A DNA stretch of 64,000 nucleotides from Dictyophora rubrovolvata (lineage: Eukaryota > Basidiomycota > Agaricomycetes > Phallales > Phallaceae). The notes beneath the pieces are model-generated. The model did not search any database, had not been told where the DNA came from, and saw nothing but the letters and a program-made list of their open reading frames with translations. The first letter of the stretch is position 1. Each line of letters begins with the position of its first letter. Shown in pieces: positions 22,824-32,661 of this stretch. The DNA is taken from NCBI GenBank assembly GCA_029959195.1, contig CP114119.1, forward strand, positions 1,364,001 to 1,428,000. The letters run 5' to 3'. The position numbers were made by a program, and so were the translations under genes.

Positions 22824-23710
22824 TTATCCGGAAACTTTACTTGGCTTATGATACGTAGCATCTCTTTCTCGATCACGTTCCGCACTTGTTCTAGAAGGCC
22901 ACTCTGAGTCACGCTCCTGTTCCGAGGACAGTAATGAGCCAATAGCCATTGCATCTCCCCGGGATTGGGGGTGCGTTGTTAATTCTGAACAAGCTGTGGA
23001 TCTTCCTGGAGAGGAGAAGGGTGGCGAGGGAGGCAACATTTCATTTGAATTTGGGGCCATGGGATGGTCTGAGCTGTGAATGGGATGACGTCTTTGGTAA
23101 GGTGGTGGTGATTGAGACGATCTTGGACGCTTGTGGGTATTCTGTTGGCTGACAACATGGATGGGTGGAAGTGTGATGGATTGGGGAGAGACCAGCGGAG
23201 GGGTCTTGGAAAGGGAAGTGGGGGAGGATCGATATGATGTATGCGAAGTGGCAGACTGTGGTTGTTGTAGTGACTGGGGCGAGGGGGGGCACGATGGAGA
23301 GAGTGGCGGAAGTTCTAATAGTTTGTGGTGGAGGGTGGCCATGGCGGCAATTCTCTAGTTATTCAGAGAGAGAGAGAGAGAAATTAGGAAAAGACAGGGA
23401 GCAGATATTGGAGAGAAGACAAACCTGGTCTTCTGAGCTCTTGGCGTTGAGCATGGCGAGAAGCATCTCCCTGTCGCCGTCGCCTTTTGACTTGTAGGCA
23501 TGCAGAATTTCACGAAGAGTCGGGGGAGGAGGCTAAACAAAAACGGTGAGCTGGAGACTCGAAAGAGCGAGGACACCATCGTCTCACTTGGTCTATAACC
23601 TGCCACGCCGAAGTAATAACTTGCTTGGTAGAGTTTGCTATAGGAGAATAGGGTTGTTGATGTTGATGTTGATTGGCTGTTGGGTACGACGAGGTCGGGA
23701 TGTTAGCCAT
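22824..23710 (-). CDS. Conserved fungal low-complexity protein, function unknown
   Basis: Three exons (23588-23710, 23425-23532, 22824-23354) join in frame to 253 residues. The N-terminus is Gln/Ser-rich (NQHQHQQPYSPIANS), followed by TKQVITSAWQVIDQ. A compact helical block TLREILHAYKSKGDGDRE and MLLAMLNAKSSEDQRIAAMA spans exons 2 and 3. The rest is Ser/Pro-rich and disordered, with a basic patch (THKRPRSSQSPPPYQRRH). The block has the look of a conserved core with short helices, and I have an impression of similar proteins in basidiomycetes; I cannot name a family. The Gln/Pro/Ser-rich make-up suggests a nuclear regulator (inference). Splice junctions are clean and the ATG at 23710 is the only sensible start. 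Confidence 0.72.
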
Positions 23711-24859
23711 GAGAGGAAAAGTGGTGAGGATGTAAGCTCTTTTTGTTTCCTTGTCTCCTGTTTTCCTCTTCGTTTCCTCCTTTGTGAGGTAAAATAGATC
23801 TGGGCAGTGTGTATTCGCATGATCCTTTTTTTTTGAGTTTAAATAAGTGCCAAATTGCGACGCTTGGCAGTAATGCCAAGCCTGAAGTGTGCCAAACTTA
23901 GCTCAGGCGATAACATCTCTCAAGCTAAATTAAGCCAGCCTGAAGTGTGGAGCAAAACCCAAAAGTCCTAATTTATTTCTGTCCCCGACATGCTCTGCAG
24001 TTTTTTTCTGTCTTAACTTATGCGGGCATTGTGTGTGCAATGGACCAAGCATTGGGACAAGACAGCACGTCGAAAACAACCGGAAGGATTATACGAAACG
24101 GAACCATTGGATATACGTCAAAAATCTCTTGGCAGGCGGCTACTATTTTTAAAATAAAACAAAGACATAGGCGCGTTGGGCTAAATTCAGCTCTTGATCT
24201 CACACAAAAACTAAATTTGGCTCAGAAATCTCCGTGCAGTTGTTTCAGGCGGACACAAATAATACATATCAACAAACACACGTGCAAGTCAGCAAGTCAG
24301 GAAACACAATCACATTCACAATGCAACGCAACACTATCTTATGCCGTTCTGGAGAAATACACAAATAAATGCCCGGAATATTGTCCAACGTACATCCGAT
24401 AGTGGTTCCGGAAAGTCCTTCTGAGGGCACTGTTCCGGATTCAGACCGGTCCTAATTCTGCAAGAATTTCCAATACATATATATATCATCGACCTTACTT
24501 TAGACGTAAGTAGCCGAACTGTGATCCTCGGGCAATGCGAATAGTTATGTGAAATATCACGGGCAGATCTCGGGATTATTGACACCAGGAGAGGGGGTGC
24601 CTATTAACAACGCTTAACGACGTGTTGTATGCCGTGATATCCAAGCATCATGTAGTAGTATATAAGGAACAACTATGTACACATAATCAATTCAGAGTCG
24701 CTAACTTTAGAGAAATGCTCGAGAGACTCGGAGAAGAAAAAAAAATTCGTGCGAACTGAAGCGAGAAAAAGTTCCTCGTATACGGGGTTTGGCAGCAATC
24801 AAAGAAAGAGACCAACATCAATAGAACACTAGTTTCACAGAAAAGATTTATCTTCTTCT
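23711..24859. other. 1.15-kb intergenic region with hairpin and direct repeats
   Basis: No gene is supported here; the open frame at 23947-24402 has no recognisable features. A perfect hairpin lies at 23862-23881 (8-base arms, 4-base loop). The 11-base word CCTGAAGTGTG occurs twice (23881-23891 and 23939-23949). Related GCTAAATT and TTGGC words recur nearby. The region lies upstream of the low-complexity protein gene (start 23710) and downstream of CK2 alpha. Confidence 0.45.
23862..23881. repeat. Perfect 8-bp inverted repeat (hairpin)
   Basis: GCTTGGCA and its exact reverse complement TGCCAAGC are separated by GTAA. It stands 152 bases upstream of the divergently placed gene start at 23710. 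It could be a binding site for a dimeric regulator or the edge of a small mobile element. Confidence 0.55.
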
Positions 24860-26322
24860 CTAGGCGGACAGAGTTCCATCACTAGCTTCACGGCGAGCGG
24901 CATCTTTAACCGGATCTACAGTCACCGGTATCATTTTAATAAAAAGTTTTTAGCCAAATAAACAAACTAACATACCAAAGTAAGGATGGACTTGAGCCTC
25001 AGCTGCAGTTAATCGTTCTTGATGATCGTATCTCAGCAATTTGTCCAGAAAATCGATTGCTTCATTCGAGATGTAGCGTTGATTTTCCGCGTTCACGAAA
25101 CGTGTCCAGGGTTTCTTAGCATACCTAGTGGTAGGGAATTGAAATATCAGAAAGGAAAGGAGATAATATCATTACAAATCCTCACTAACCTTCCCAGGAT
25201 GTCGTCATATTGCGAGTCCAGTTCGATATCGTATTTCTCAAGATAAGCATACAAGTCGTCCGTTCCCAAGACCTTGGTTATCTTAACAAGTTGATCATAA
25301 TTGTCATGACCATGGAAGAAGGGTTCCTTCCTAAAGATCTTCAAAAGACAAAGTATCAGAGTTGTGATCTTCCCCATCTCGGTTGGTGAGACGAAATCTC
25401 CTCATACCATAGACGCAAACATGCATCCTAGACTCCACATATCCAGGCTATAATCGTATTCCTGAAAGTCTACCAGCAGTTCTGGTCCCTTGAAATACCT
25501 CGAAGCCACGCGGACATTGTATTCTGTCTTTGGGTGATAAAACTCGGCCAAACCCCAGTCGATTAAGCGCAGCTGAAAAAAAAAAAAATAGTATTAATAA
25601 AATGAGAAAAATAAGAAAACTTTTATCGCGAACTTTTCTACGCTCATGATCAATCATAACGTTATGTGGTTTGACATCTCGATGCATGATTCCTTTCGAG
25701 TGGCAGAAATCTAAAGCCTGTCCATGGCGGTTGTTGGTTATAATATGATATTGGCATCAACTCTATCTCTTGCCTTCAGTAATTCCAACATGTAGTATCT
25801 GACATCAAAGTCGGTGAATCTGGCATAAAGAACTTTGAAGTCTACGTTTTGGATATATTCGGTGATGAGACTTGGAATTTTAGAAGAAGGATCTCGGACT
25901 ACGTCTAGGAGAGCAATAATGTTCGGACCCCCAGCCAGGTTTTGAAGGATCTTGATTTCTCTCTTTATCTTCTTCTTTTTAACGGGTTTGAGTACCTTGA
26001 TAATACACTTCTCATTGTTTAGAACGTTGATTCCTTCGAAAACCTGCCTCGTTGTTAAAGCGATATAGAACGTTTCTGTTGGATATATAATGGAGGTGGA
26101 GTACGCACCTCAGAATACTTTCCTCTTCCAACCTTACGGACTATTTCATAGTGGTCCTGATTACCCCATTGAACTTGTAAATTATCTACAAAGAAAAAAG
26201 ATCATGAAGATTGTGGAAACAATTATCTATTATTTTAACAAACCATAGTCATGCCATCCTGGACCTAACTGAGCATTGACATTGGAATACACCCTTGCCA
26301 CCGAGTGGGTTGTTGAGGGCAT
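24860..26322 (-). CDS. CKA1: Casein kinase 2 catalytic subunit alpha
   Basis: CK2 alpha is a constitutively active Ser/Thr kinase with acidic-site preference. The start is ATG 26322 ([20 protein letters not shown]). Exons give [27 protein letters not shown] (glycine loop), the family-specific basic stretch [34 protein letters not shown] (catalytic loop), [16 protein letters not shown] (DWG in place of DFG, normal for CK2), [54 protein letters not shown] and [19 protein letters not shown]. The C-terminus ends [14 protein letters not shown]. Roughly nine exons are visible. All key residues appear present, so this should be an active kinase. Confidence 0.95.
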
Positions 26323-26783
26323 TGAGAGAACGAGTGCACGCAAGTCTCGTGAATGCGTGCACGGCGCTCAGACGTGGAAACCGGCATCACGGTACACTCC
26401 GATTCCTGCAAGTGAAAGTCGATACATATTTGAGCGCCACGACATGAATAGGAAACTTGGCACTACAAAACGAGTTGCGGTACGAAGGCAAATTGAATCA
26501 TAGGTATTCATAAATGGTCGTGTAGAGGCAATTTCGTTGCTATATTGACTCATCCTTGAATTACTAGCTTATCCATGAAGTACTAATAAAGAGTGCGTAT
26601 TATTTATAGTTACTCGTTTTGCTGATTCGTTTTCGAAGGTTGTTATCATTTTTAACTTGACGTACATAAACACGATCTATCGGGAGATCTTGTTGAAATG
26701 TTCACAGGGAATCAGCAGTGGTGATCATGATGTGACATAGCCTCTATTCAAAGTTCAAGTTGGTTTCGGATTTGCTTTGGCTC
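26323..26783. promoter_or_regulatory. Divergent intergenic region CKA1/SET gene
   Basis: These 461 bases separate divergent start codons. They are moderately AT-rich, with no recognisable motif that I would defend. Two small open frames on opposite strands overlap here and have no family features. Confidence 0.4.
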
Positions 26784-27350
26784 ATGATGACAACATCGAC
26801 ACCCTCTCTTCCCAAACATTGGCCGGCAAATATCACGTACCTTTGCGTGCCATCGTACTCATCGTCGCTTACATCAGATGTTCTGACACAAATCCGTGGT
26901 ACCAGACCGTCTTCAAAGTCAGCACCGTCGTCTCACGTTCTCATACGCCGCATTGCCCTGGACACCCATCCAGCGTTTGGACAATACGGACTTTTTGCTG
27001 CTAGGGCTATCACCGCGAACACTCATATATGTAATTATCTCGGAGAAATTCACTGCGAGGATCGAGTCGATTCGGATTATGATTTATGCCTTATCCGCCT
27101 TTCCGATGGTACGGCTGTGGGCATCGACGCGAGAAAAATGGGCAATGAGGGGAGATTCGTTAATGATTACAGAGGGGCCAAGGATAAACCAAATGCGATA
27201 TTCAAAGATAATCGCACGTCTACAGGCGAACTTCGAATGAGCGTCTGGAGTGGACCCAATAAAATACGGAAAGGCGAGGAAATCCTAGTCTCTTACGGCA
27301 AATCATGGTGGAGGGCTCGTCATTCCGATGCATCTCGCAACGATTCCTGA
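26784..27350 (+). CDS. SET-domain protein (putative lysine methyltransferase)
   Basis: A single exon encodes 188 residues from ATG 26784 (MMTTSTPSLPKHWPANITYL). A short N-terminal part is followed by a compact SET domain: PAFGQYGLFAARAITANTHI (GxGLFA-type start), CNYLGEI, the central YDLCLIRLSDGTAVGIDARK, GRFVNDYRG (in the place of the usual NHS/C motif) and EILVSYGKSWW with the catalytic tyrosine at the end. The pre-SET and post-SET cysteines of histone methyltransferases are absent, so a non-histone substrate is possible. It is intronless, unlike its neighbours. A similar small SET protein class is common in fungi; the substrate is unknown. Confidence 0.85.
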   Translation: MMTTSTPSLPKHWPANITYLCVPSYSSSLTSDVLTQIRGTRPSSKSAPSSHVLIRRIALDTHPAFGQYGLFAARAITANTHICNYLGEIHCEDRVDSDYDLCLIRLSDGTAVGIDARKMGNEGRFVNDYRGAKDKPNAIFKDNRTSTGELRMSVWSGPNKIRKGEEILVSYGKSWWRARHSDASRNDS

Positions 27351-27667
27351 AAGGACGGGAAAAGTGGAAGGACGTCTAGGGAAGCAGTGATGGTGCGAAC
27401 TTGCGCCTTGCGCATTCTCAACTCCTTCTGACTGCTACCTCTGCACCCACTACATAGACCCGAATGCATGCAGTGAATGATAATTGTTATATATTATTAT
27501 AGTGAATGAAGCAGCTTGGCGTCATACTACTACTACTACTACTACTACAACCCGAAGCACGGTCTTCAAGGCATTGAATGGGCGTGTGAAAATTTGGTCT
27601 CGCTTAGTCAGTGTTTTCCGACCGCAAAAAGAAAGGGCAGACCATCCACTGCATTCGCACTCTGTCG
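27351..27667. repeat. Intergenic region with (TAC)n microsatellite
   Basis: These 317 bases lie between the SET gene and MDJ1. A (TAC)8 microsatellite lies at about 27525-27548. Open frames through the repeat code for homopolymeric Tyr or Thr and are not genes. Confidence 0.6.
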
Positions 27668-29473
27668 ATGTCCCTTCCGTTATCTGCAAAGAAGGTCGTG
27701 AATTTTGTGACATCCCCAAATTTTTGTAGGACACAACAACGCTGTTTCTCCTGTCAAAAATCACTCCAGCGTATTGCCACAAGCCTGCTACCTACTCAAG
27801 GGCCATGTTCACGAGGTCCTCGCTCAGTTCTAGGCTGTTCGCCACAACATAAAGTATGTCGCAAGGTTATTTCTCTTTTGTATTTTTATTAAAATTTACA
27901 TATCGCAATTAAAGCGTACATTTCATTCATCACACATAAATTACGCCTCGACCAAAAACCCATATGAAGTACTCGGAGTAAAAAAGGATGCTAGTGCTTC
28001 CCAAATAAAAAATGCTTACTACCAGGTAAGTGTTTATTGTCTTAGCCTTTTGTTTCATTATTTGCGTAGAACATTTTCATAAGACACATCCTAGCTGGCA
28101 AAGAAATACCATCCAGACACCAACAAAGATAAAAGTGCTCATGAACGTTTCGTAGAGATCCAAACTGCATATGACGTTCGTACTTGTCCGTTTTCTTTGA
28201 TTCTTGTGTTATTAATTTACAAAATTTCCCTCATTTAGTTATTGGGTGATGAAGAAAAACGTGCTGCGTTTGATCGTTATGGTGCTGCTTCACAACAACC
28301 GGGTTTCGATCCAAATGCTTTCTCGCAAGGATTCGGCGGATTTGGATTTCAGGATTTTTCAAATGCGTTTGCTAGATCTGGTGCAAACTCACAAGCTGAT
28401 CTCTTCGAAACATTATTTGGCGCATTCGGCGGAGGTAGAGCAAAAGCGACCGAAAATTATCGGGGAGATGATATTGGTATATCCGTCAACATTTCCTTCC
28501 TAGAGGCATGCAAAGGCACGACTAGAACTGTTACTGTACATCCGGTTATTAATTGTAACACTTGCTCCGGAAGTGGCTTGAAACCTGGGGCTAAGCGGGC
28601 AACTTGTGGTACATGTGGAGGATCTGGTACCAGAACGTTCGTAATCGAGAGTGGCTTCCAAATGGCTAGCACCTGTCCGACGTGCCAAGGAACCGGTTCA
28701 ACGGTTCCTCGATCATCTCAATGTGGCGATTGCTCTGGTGTGGGGAAGGTTAAGACTCGCAAATCTGTTCAAGTAGAAATACCACCAGGTTTGGATATCC
28801 CCTTTTGTTGTTGAACTCATGACACCGTTGTAATTGACCTGGGTCAATTTACAGGCGTGGAAGATGGCATGGCCGTTCGGGTTCCAAAGGCTGGTGACGC
28901 GCCTATATCTGGGAAAGGCAGTTCTGGAGACCTACTTGTGCGTGTCAATGTCGGAACTTCAAAGGTGTTTAGACGTCAAGGCGTGAACCTTTATCACGAC
29001 GCACGAATACCCATGCATACCGCGGTCTTAGGAGGTAAGGTCCGTGTACCGACATTGGATGGTGAAGTAGAGGTCCGTGTACCACCTGGGACGCAACAAG
29101 GCGAAGAGTGTGTGTTACGAGGACGCGGTGTGCCTTATGTTACCAGTGGGGGTAAGGGCGATCTGTTTGTTGCATTTGCAATTCAGTTGCCTCGGTGAGT
29201 AGAGGGAGAGCCAATTTGAGATGGATTGTTTGTTCACATGGCTTTAGGTCATTAACACAAAGGCAACGTCAGCTGTTGCAGGACTATGCCGATGATGTCG
29301 AGGGAAAAACATACAACACAACAGGGACTGTTGAAACCAGTACGAGTAATGAAGAGACGAAGGATAAATCGGACAATAATGGTACGGCTCCTTTTACCTC
29401 GTTAGAGACCTCGCCTGTTAGTGGTTGGGTTTCTAGCGCATGGAATAAACTGAAAGAGCTCATGCGATCTTAA
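27668..29473 (+). CDS. MDJ1: Mitochondrial DnaJ/Hsp40 co-chaperone Mdj1
   Basis: Mdj1 is the type I J-protein that stimulates mitochondrial Hsp70 in the matrix. Six exons (27668-27853, 27915-28025, 28095-28175, 28239-28788, 28855-29194, 29248-29473) join in frame to 497 residues. A basic presequence ends around RTFHSSHINYAST. The J domain follows (NPYEVLGVKKDASASQIKNA, then KKYHPDTNKD with the HPD triad). A Gly/Phe-rich linker (GFGGFGFQDF) precedes the four CxxCxGxG zinc repeats: CNTCSGSG, CGTCGGSG, CPTCQGTG and CGDCSGVG. The client-binding domain (VRVNVGTSKVFRRQGVNLYH) and an extended C-terminal tail complete it. ATG 27668 is the first in frame with the presequence. One donor (28176) is the weak GTTCGT. 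Confidence 0.93.
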
Positions 29474-30097
29474 ATTTTTGTGACTCTGCACCTATTGGTG
29501 TAGGTGTAGGACATTCCTCGTCAGACCACCACGATGCGGACCGGCGTAGAAAAGCAATTGGATAGAGATAGACACACATCCACATACACAACATACAACG
29601 TACATATATCTAATAAATATATATATTATTTTACGGCAGGTACCACTGAAAATATTATTAGACGATAACTAGGGATGCTGTCAGGACTAGCTCTTTTAGC
29701 CGGAGACCAGGGAACTCGTGAGCTTGACATAAGCAAGATTGCCGAAGCTTCGACAGTACTTCCTCTGCCGTCACAAGATACCCTTCCATTTACCCATATT
29801 TTTCTCTCCAAAAAAAACAAAATAATATTATTCTTACCGAAATACCATGTCCATGAAAACGACGCTGCGTCATTTCGATTCTACGATCGTTCTTCACTCC
29901 TTGCGCCACAGCAAATGCCGTATCTTCCCTAATCCGGTGCTCTTTGTTTTTGCCTACTTTTGTTTGTTAGGAATTTCTCGCTCTTCTACCTTGCATTGTG
30001 TTCTTTTTTCTTCTTTATAAAAGCCCGCTGTTTCTTTCAAAATGGTTTGCTTAACTGTCCAGACATCTTTGTCGTTGCCAGCGTGGTTCTGCGAAGA
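29474..30097. other. Intergenic region MDJ1 / MFS transporter
   Basis: These 624 bases hold the MDJ1 3' flank and the transporter promoter. An AT-rich block (ATATATCTAATAAATATATA, about 29604-29623) could serve in 3' end formation of MDJ1. A pair of overlapping small open frames near 29630-29930 shows no family features. Confidence 0.45.
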
Positions 30098-32661
30098 ATG
30101 CCTCTCGAAAAGCCTTCACTCAGTTCTTCAACACTGGCAACTGTTAATGATAGAAATGAGACCCGTCCTAATGGTGCCTAATATTCACTTTTCTTGATAT
30201 ACTCTCATGTGTTCAAACGCTTTGGTTTTTTTTACCTACAGGTGCCACCTCTTCACGGTTTATTTCGCTCTTGCTCGCACATATAGGGTGTGTCAGGTTT
30301 GACGTATTATTGAGGTATAATATTAACTCGCGTCCAACAGAGCTGCTCTGGCATTGTTTCTTGCAACCACCGATGCGGTAACGTTGTTCTCACTGAGTAA
30401 GTTGAGGTCACCTGCTAAGCTTCCTGAACAGACTATTGTTTCAACTAGTTTACCCACCATCGCGTCGGAATTAAACGCGTCTCCCACTCAATATTCTTGG
30501 GTTGGTGTAGCTTATATGCTTACCCAGACCGCTTGTCAACCTGTGTATCCCGTGTTTTCCCGTCTGTTCGGAAGGAAGGTACACAGAGAAAAAAAAATCT
30601 TCTCACATGTCTACCTGTTTTGCTTATAATTGCTTGTCAAGGCTGTCTTGTTCTTCAGCATCTCGGTTTTTGTATTGGGATCGACTTTCTGTGGTCTGGC
30701 TCAAGTGAGTGTTTGGACCTTTCCTGAGCATTCAGTCTTATTTGTATTAGAATGCTCTGTGGTTAATTTTGGCTCGTTCATTCCAGGGGATGGGTGCTGG
30801 AGGTATTGTCAATTCAATGTAGGGCCTAGAGAACTCATTGTAAATCCCTACTAATTTTGTGCAATTAGTTGGGTCCTTACCAGTGAAATCGTTACCCCTT
30901 CTGAAAAGCACAAATGGTCTCAAGCTCTCAGTTTAACTTGGAGTGCTTCTGCTATAGCCGGTCCAATCCTGGGCGGAGTTTTTAGTAGGGTTTCCTATGT
31001 CCGCTTTGGGAGGTTTTTTTAAACCATTGATCTGTATAGGCGAGCAGTCTCGGGTTTTATCGTGGCGTTGGGCGTGTATGTGGCTCACTTCTTCTCCTGA
31101 TTTTTTTTGCCTAACACATAAAGTTAGTCTATATGAATATACCTGTTGGTTTTGTGGCATTTGTCCTCCTATACTGCTCGCTTCGATTCTTCAAATTACC
31201 TGAAGTTCCACCTTTTTCTTTGGCGGTGCTAAAAAACACATTTTTACGTGAATTTGACTTCATTGGAGTGTGAGACGTTGCGTTTTATGTCTTTAGCCCA
31301 CTTACAGTGTTCGTAGTCTTCTCCTGGTTATAGGAACAGCTTGTACGGTTCTAGGATTCAGCTTAGCTGGACAGCTCTCCTGTACGTCTGTTGGCTTATA
31401 AATCTCACCCCCAAGTTTACCCCAAACTAATGATTCGTTAGGGAGTGCTCCCGTTGCGGTGGTCTTACTTTCCACCGGTTTAATACTTCTGGTTGTCGGG
31501 GTATTATACGAATTCTATACCTCGAGAATTGCCATTCTTCCAAAGGTTCTATTTAGTTCTCGTACGGAAGGTGACGTTTATTCATTTTGTTTTATGGAAT
31601 TTTTTTTGAATCTTTTGGACTAGTTATCATCTTAATAATTACATTTTTCCATAACGTAGCATTCAACGCTGGAACATTTTATTTAGCGATATTTTTCCAA
31701 GTAAGTTTCGTGATGATCCAATTCAACAAATAACATATTCAATTATGGTTAGGCTGTTTTAGGAATCGGACCTTTATTATGTGGCGTTCTTATGCTACCT
31801 TACTCTTTAGGAAGCGCCCTTGCCTCCATACCTGTTGCGTTATTCAATGATTACTACTCCAAGAAAACTAAAGACACAAGATGTTATAAAATCGTTGTGA
31901 TTAGTGGTTTGGGCCTGTCGACTTTAGGCTTCGGTAAGTATTTTATTTCAAAACCACTCTCCGATCGATGATGAAGCAGATGTTTAGGACTGTTGACAAT
32001 GCTCAGCAACAAAAGCCCACTAATTCTGAAAGAAATATATCCGTTAATTGCCGGAATTGGGATCGGAATGTTATTTCATGCTCCTTTCGCTGCAATTACC
32101 AATGGGATGACAAATGAAGATCGTGCTTGCACAACGAGCGCTTTCTTCTTAGTCCGGTTTATAGGCGCAACATCTGGTCTTGTAAAGGATCTTATTTATA
32201 TCATGGTTGGCATCTAGAACTAACGTTTTGTACTAGTCAGTGGCAGGTGCCATATTTGACAGCAGGCTTTTTCAAACCCTCCCCAAAAATTCCCCTGTGG
32301 GGGAAGCAAACTTTTCGGACGATCTGCGGAAATTGGTTCATTTAGAGCCGATAACGCTGAGATTAGAAGTTCTTCACGATGTGTCTTCCGCTTTATCGGT
32401 AAGTTACATAATTCGTCTGGCAGCCGGGTCTTCCATAAATTTTGCATTTTCAGTGTATTTGGATCACCTGCGTATGTTGCCTGGGCTTGGCGTTTCTGGT
32501 TAGTCCGTCAGACTCACGCATTCATATATATAAATATTTATGCCTTTTCGTTCCAGTTTTCGTTCGCTATTCGGATCCGTCCCATTGATACGGAAACTAG
32601 CAAAGATGAGGTGACCAGTCGCTCAATAGATGCTTCGACGGAAGTTCGAAGTACAGTTTAA
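30098..32661 (+). CDS. MFS transporter (multidrug/H+ antiporter type)
   Basis: This is a major facilitator transporter of the plasma-membrane drug:H+ antiporter kind. The start is ATG 30098 (MPLEKPSLSSSTLATVNDRN). About 13 exons are interrupted by short introns. Membrane-segment landmarks are QTIVSTSLPTIASELNASPT followed by YSWVGVAYMLTQTACQPVY, RLFGRKAVLFFSISVFVLGS (motif-A-like loop), GMGAGGIVNSI, GPILGGVFS, WRWAFYMNIPVGFVAFVLLY, TVLGFSLAGQLSW, FNAGTFYLAIFFQAVLGIGP, LIAGIGIGMLFHAPFAAITN and ACTTSAFFLVRFIGATSGL. The arrangement suits the DHA2 (14-segment) group. I tested most junctions and they hold frame. The substrate is unknown. The first two introns are the least certain. Confidence 0.85.

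Noticed and set aside
23947-24402. 151-codon open frame between the low-complexity gene and CK2 alpha
   Set aside because: No similarity, odd composition, and overlapped by equally open frames on the other strand.
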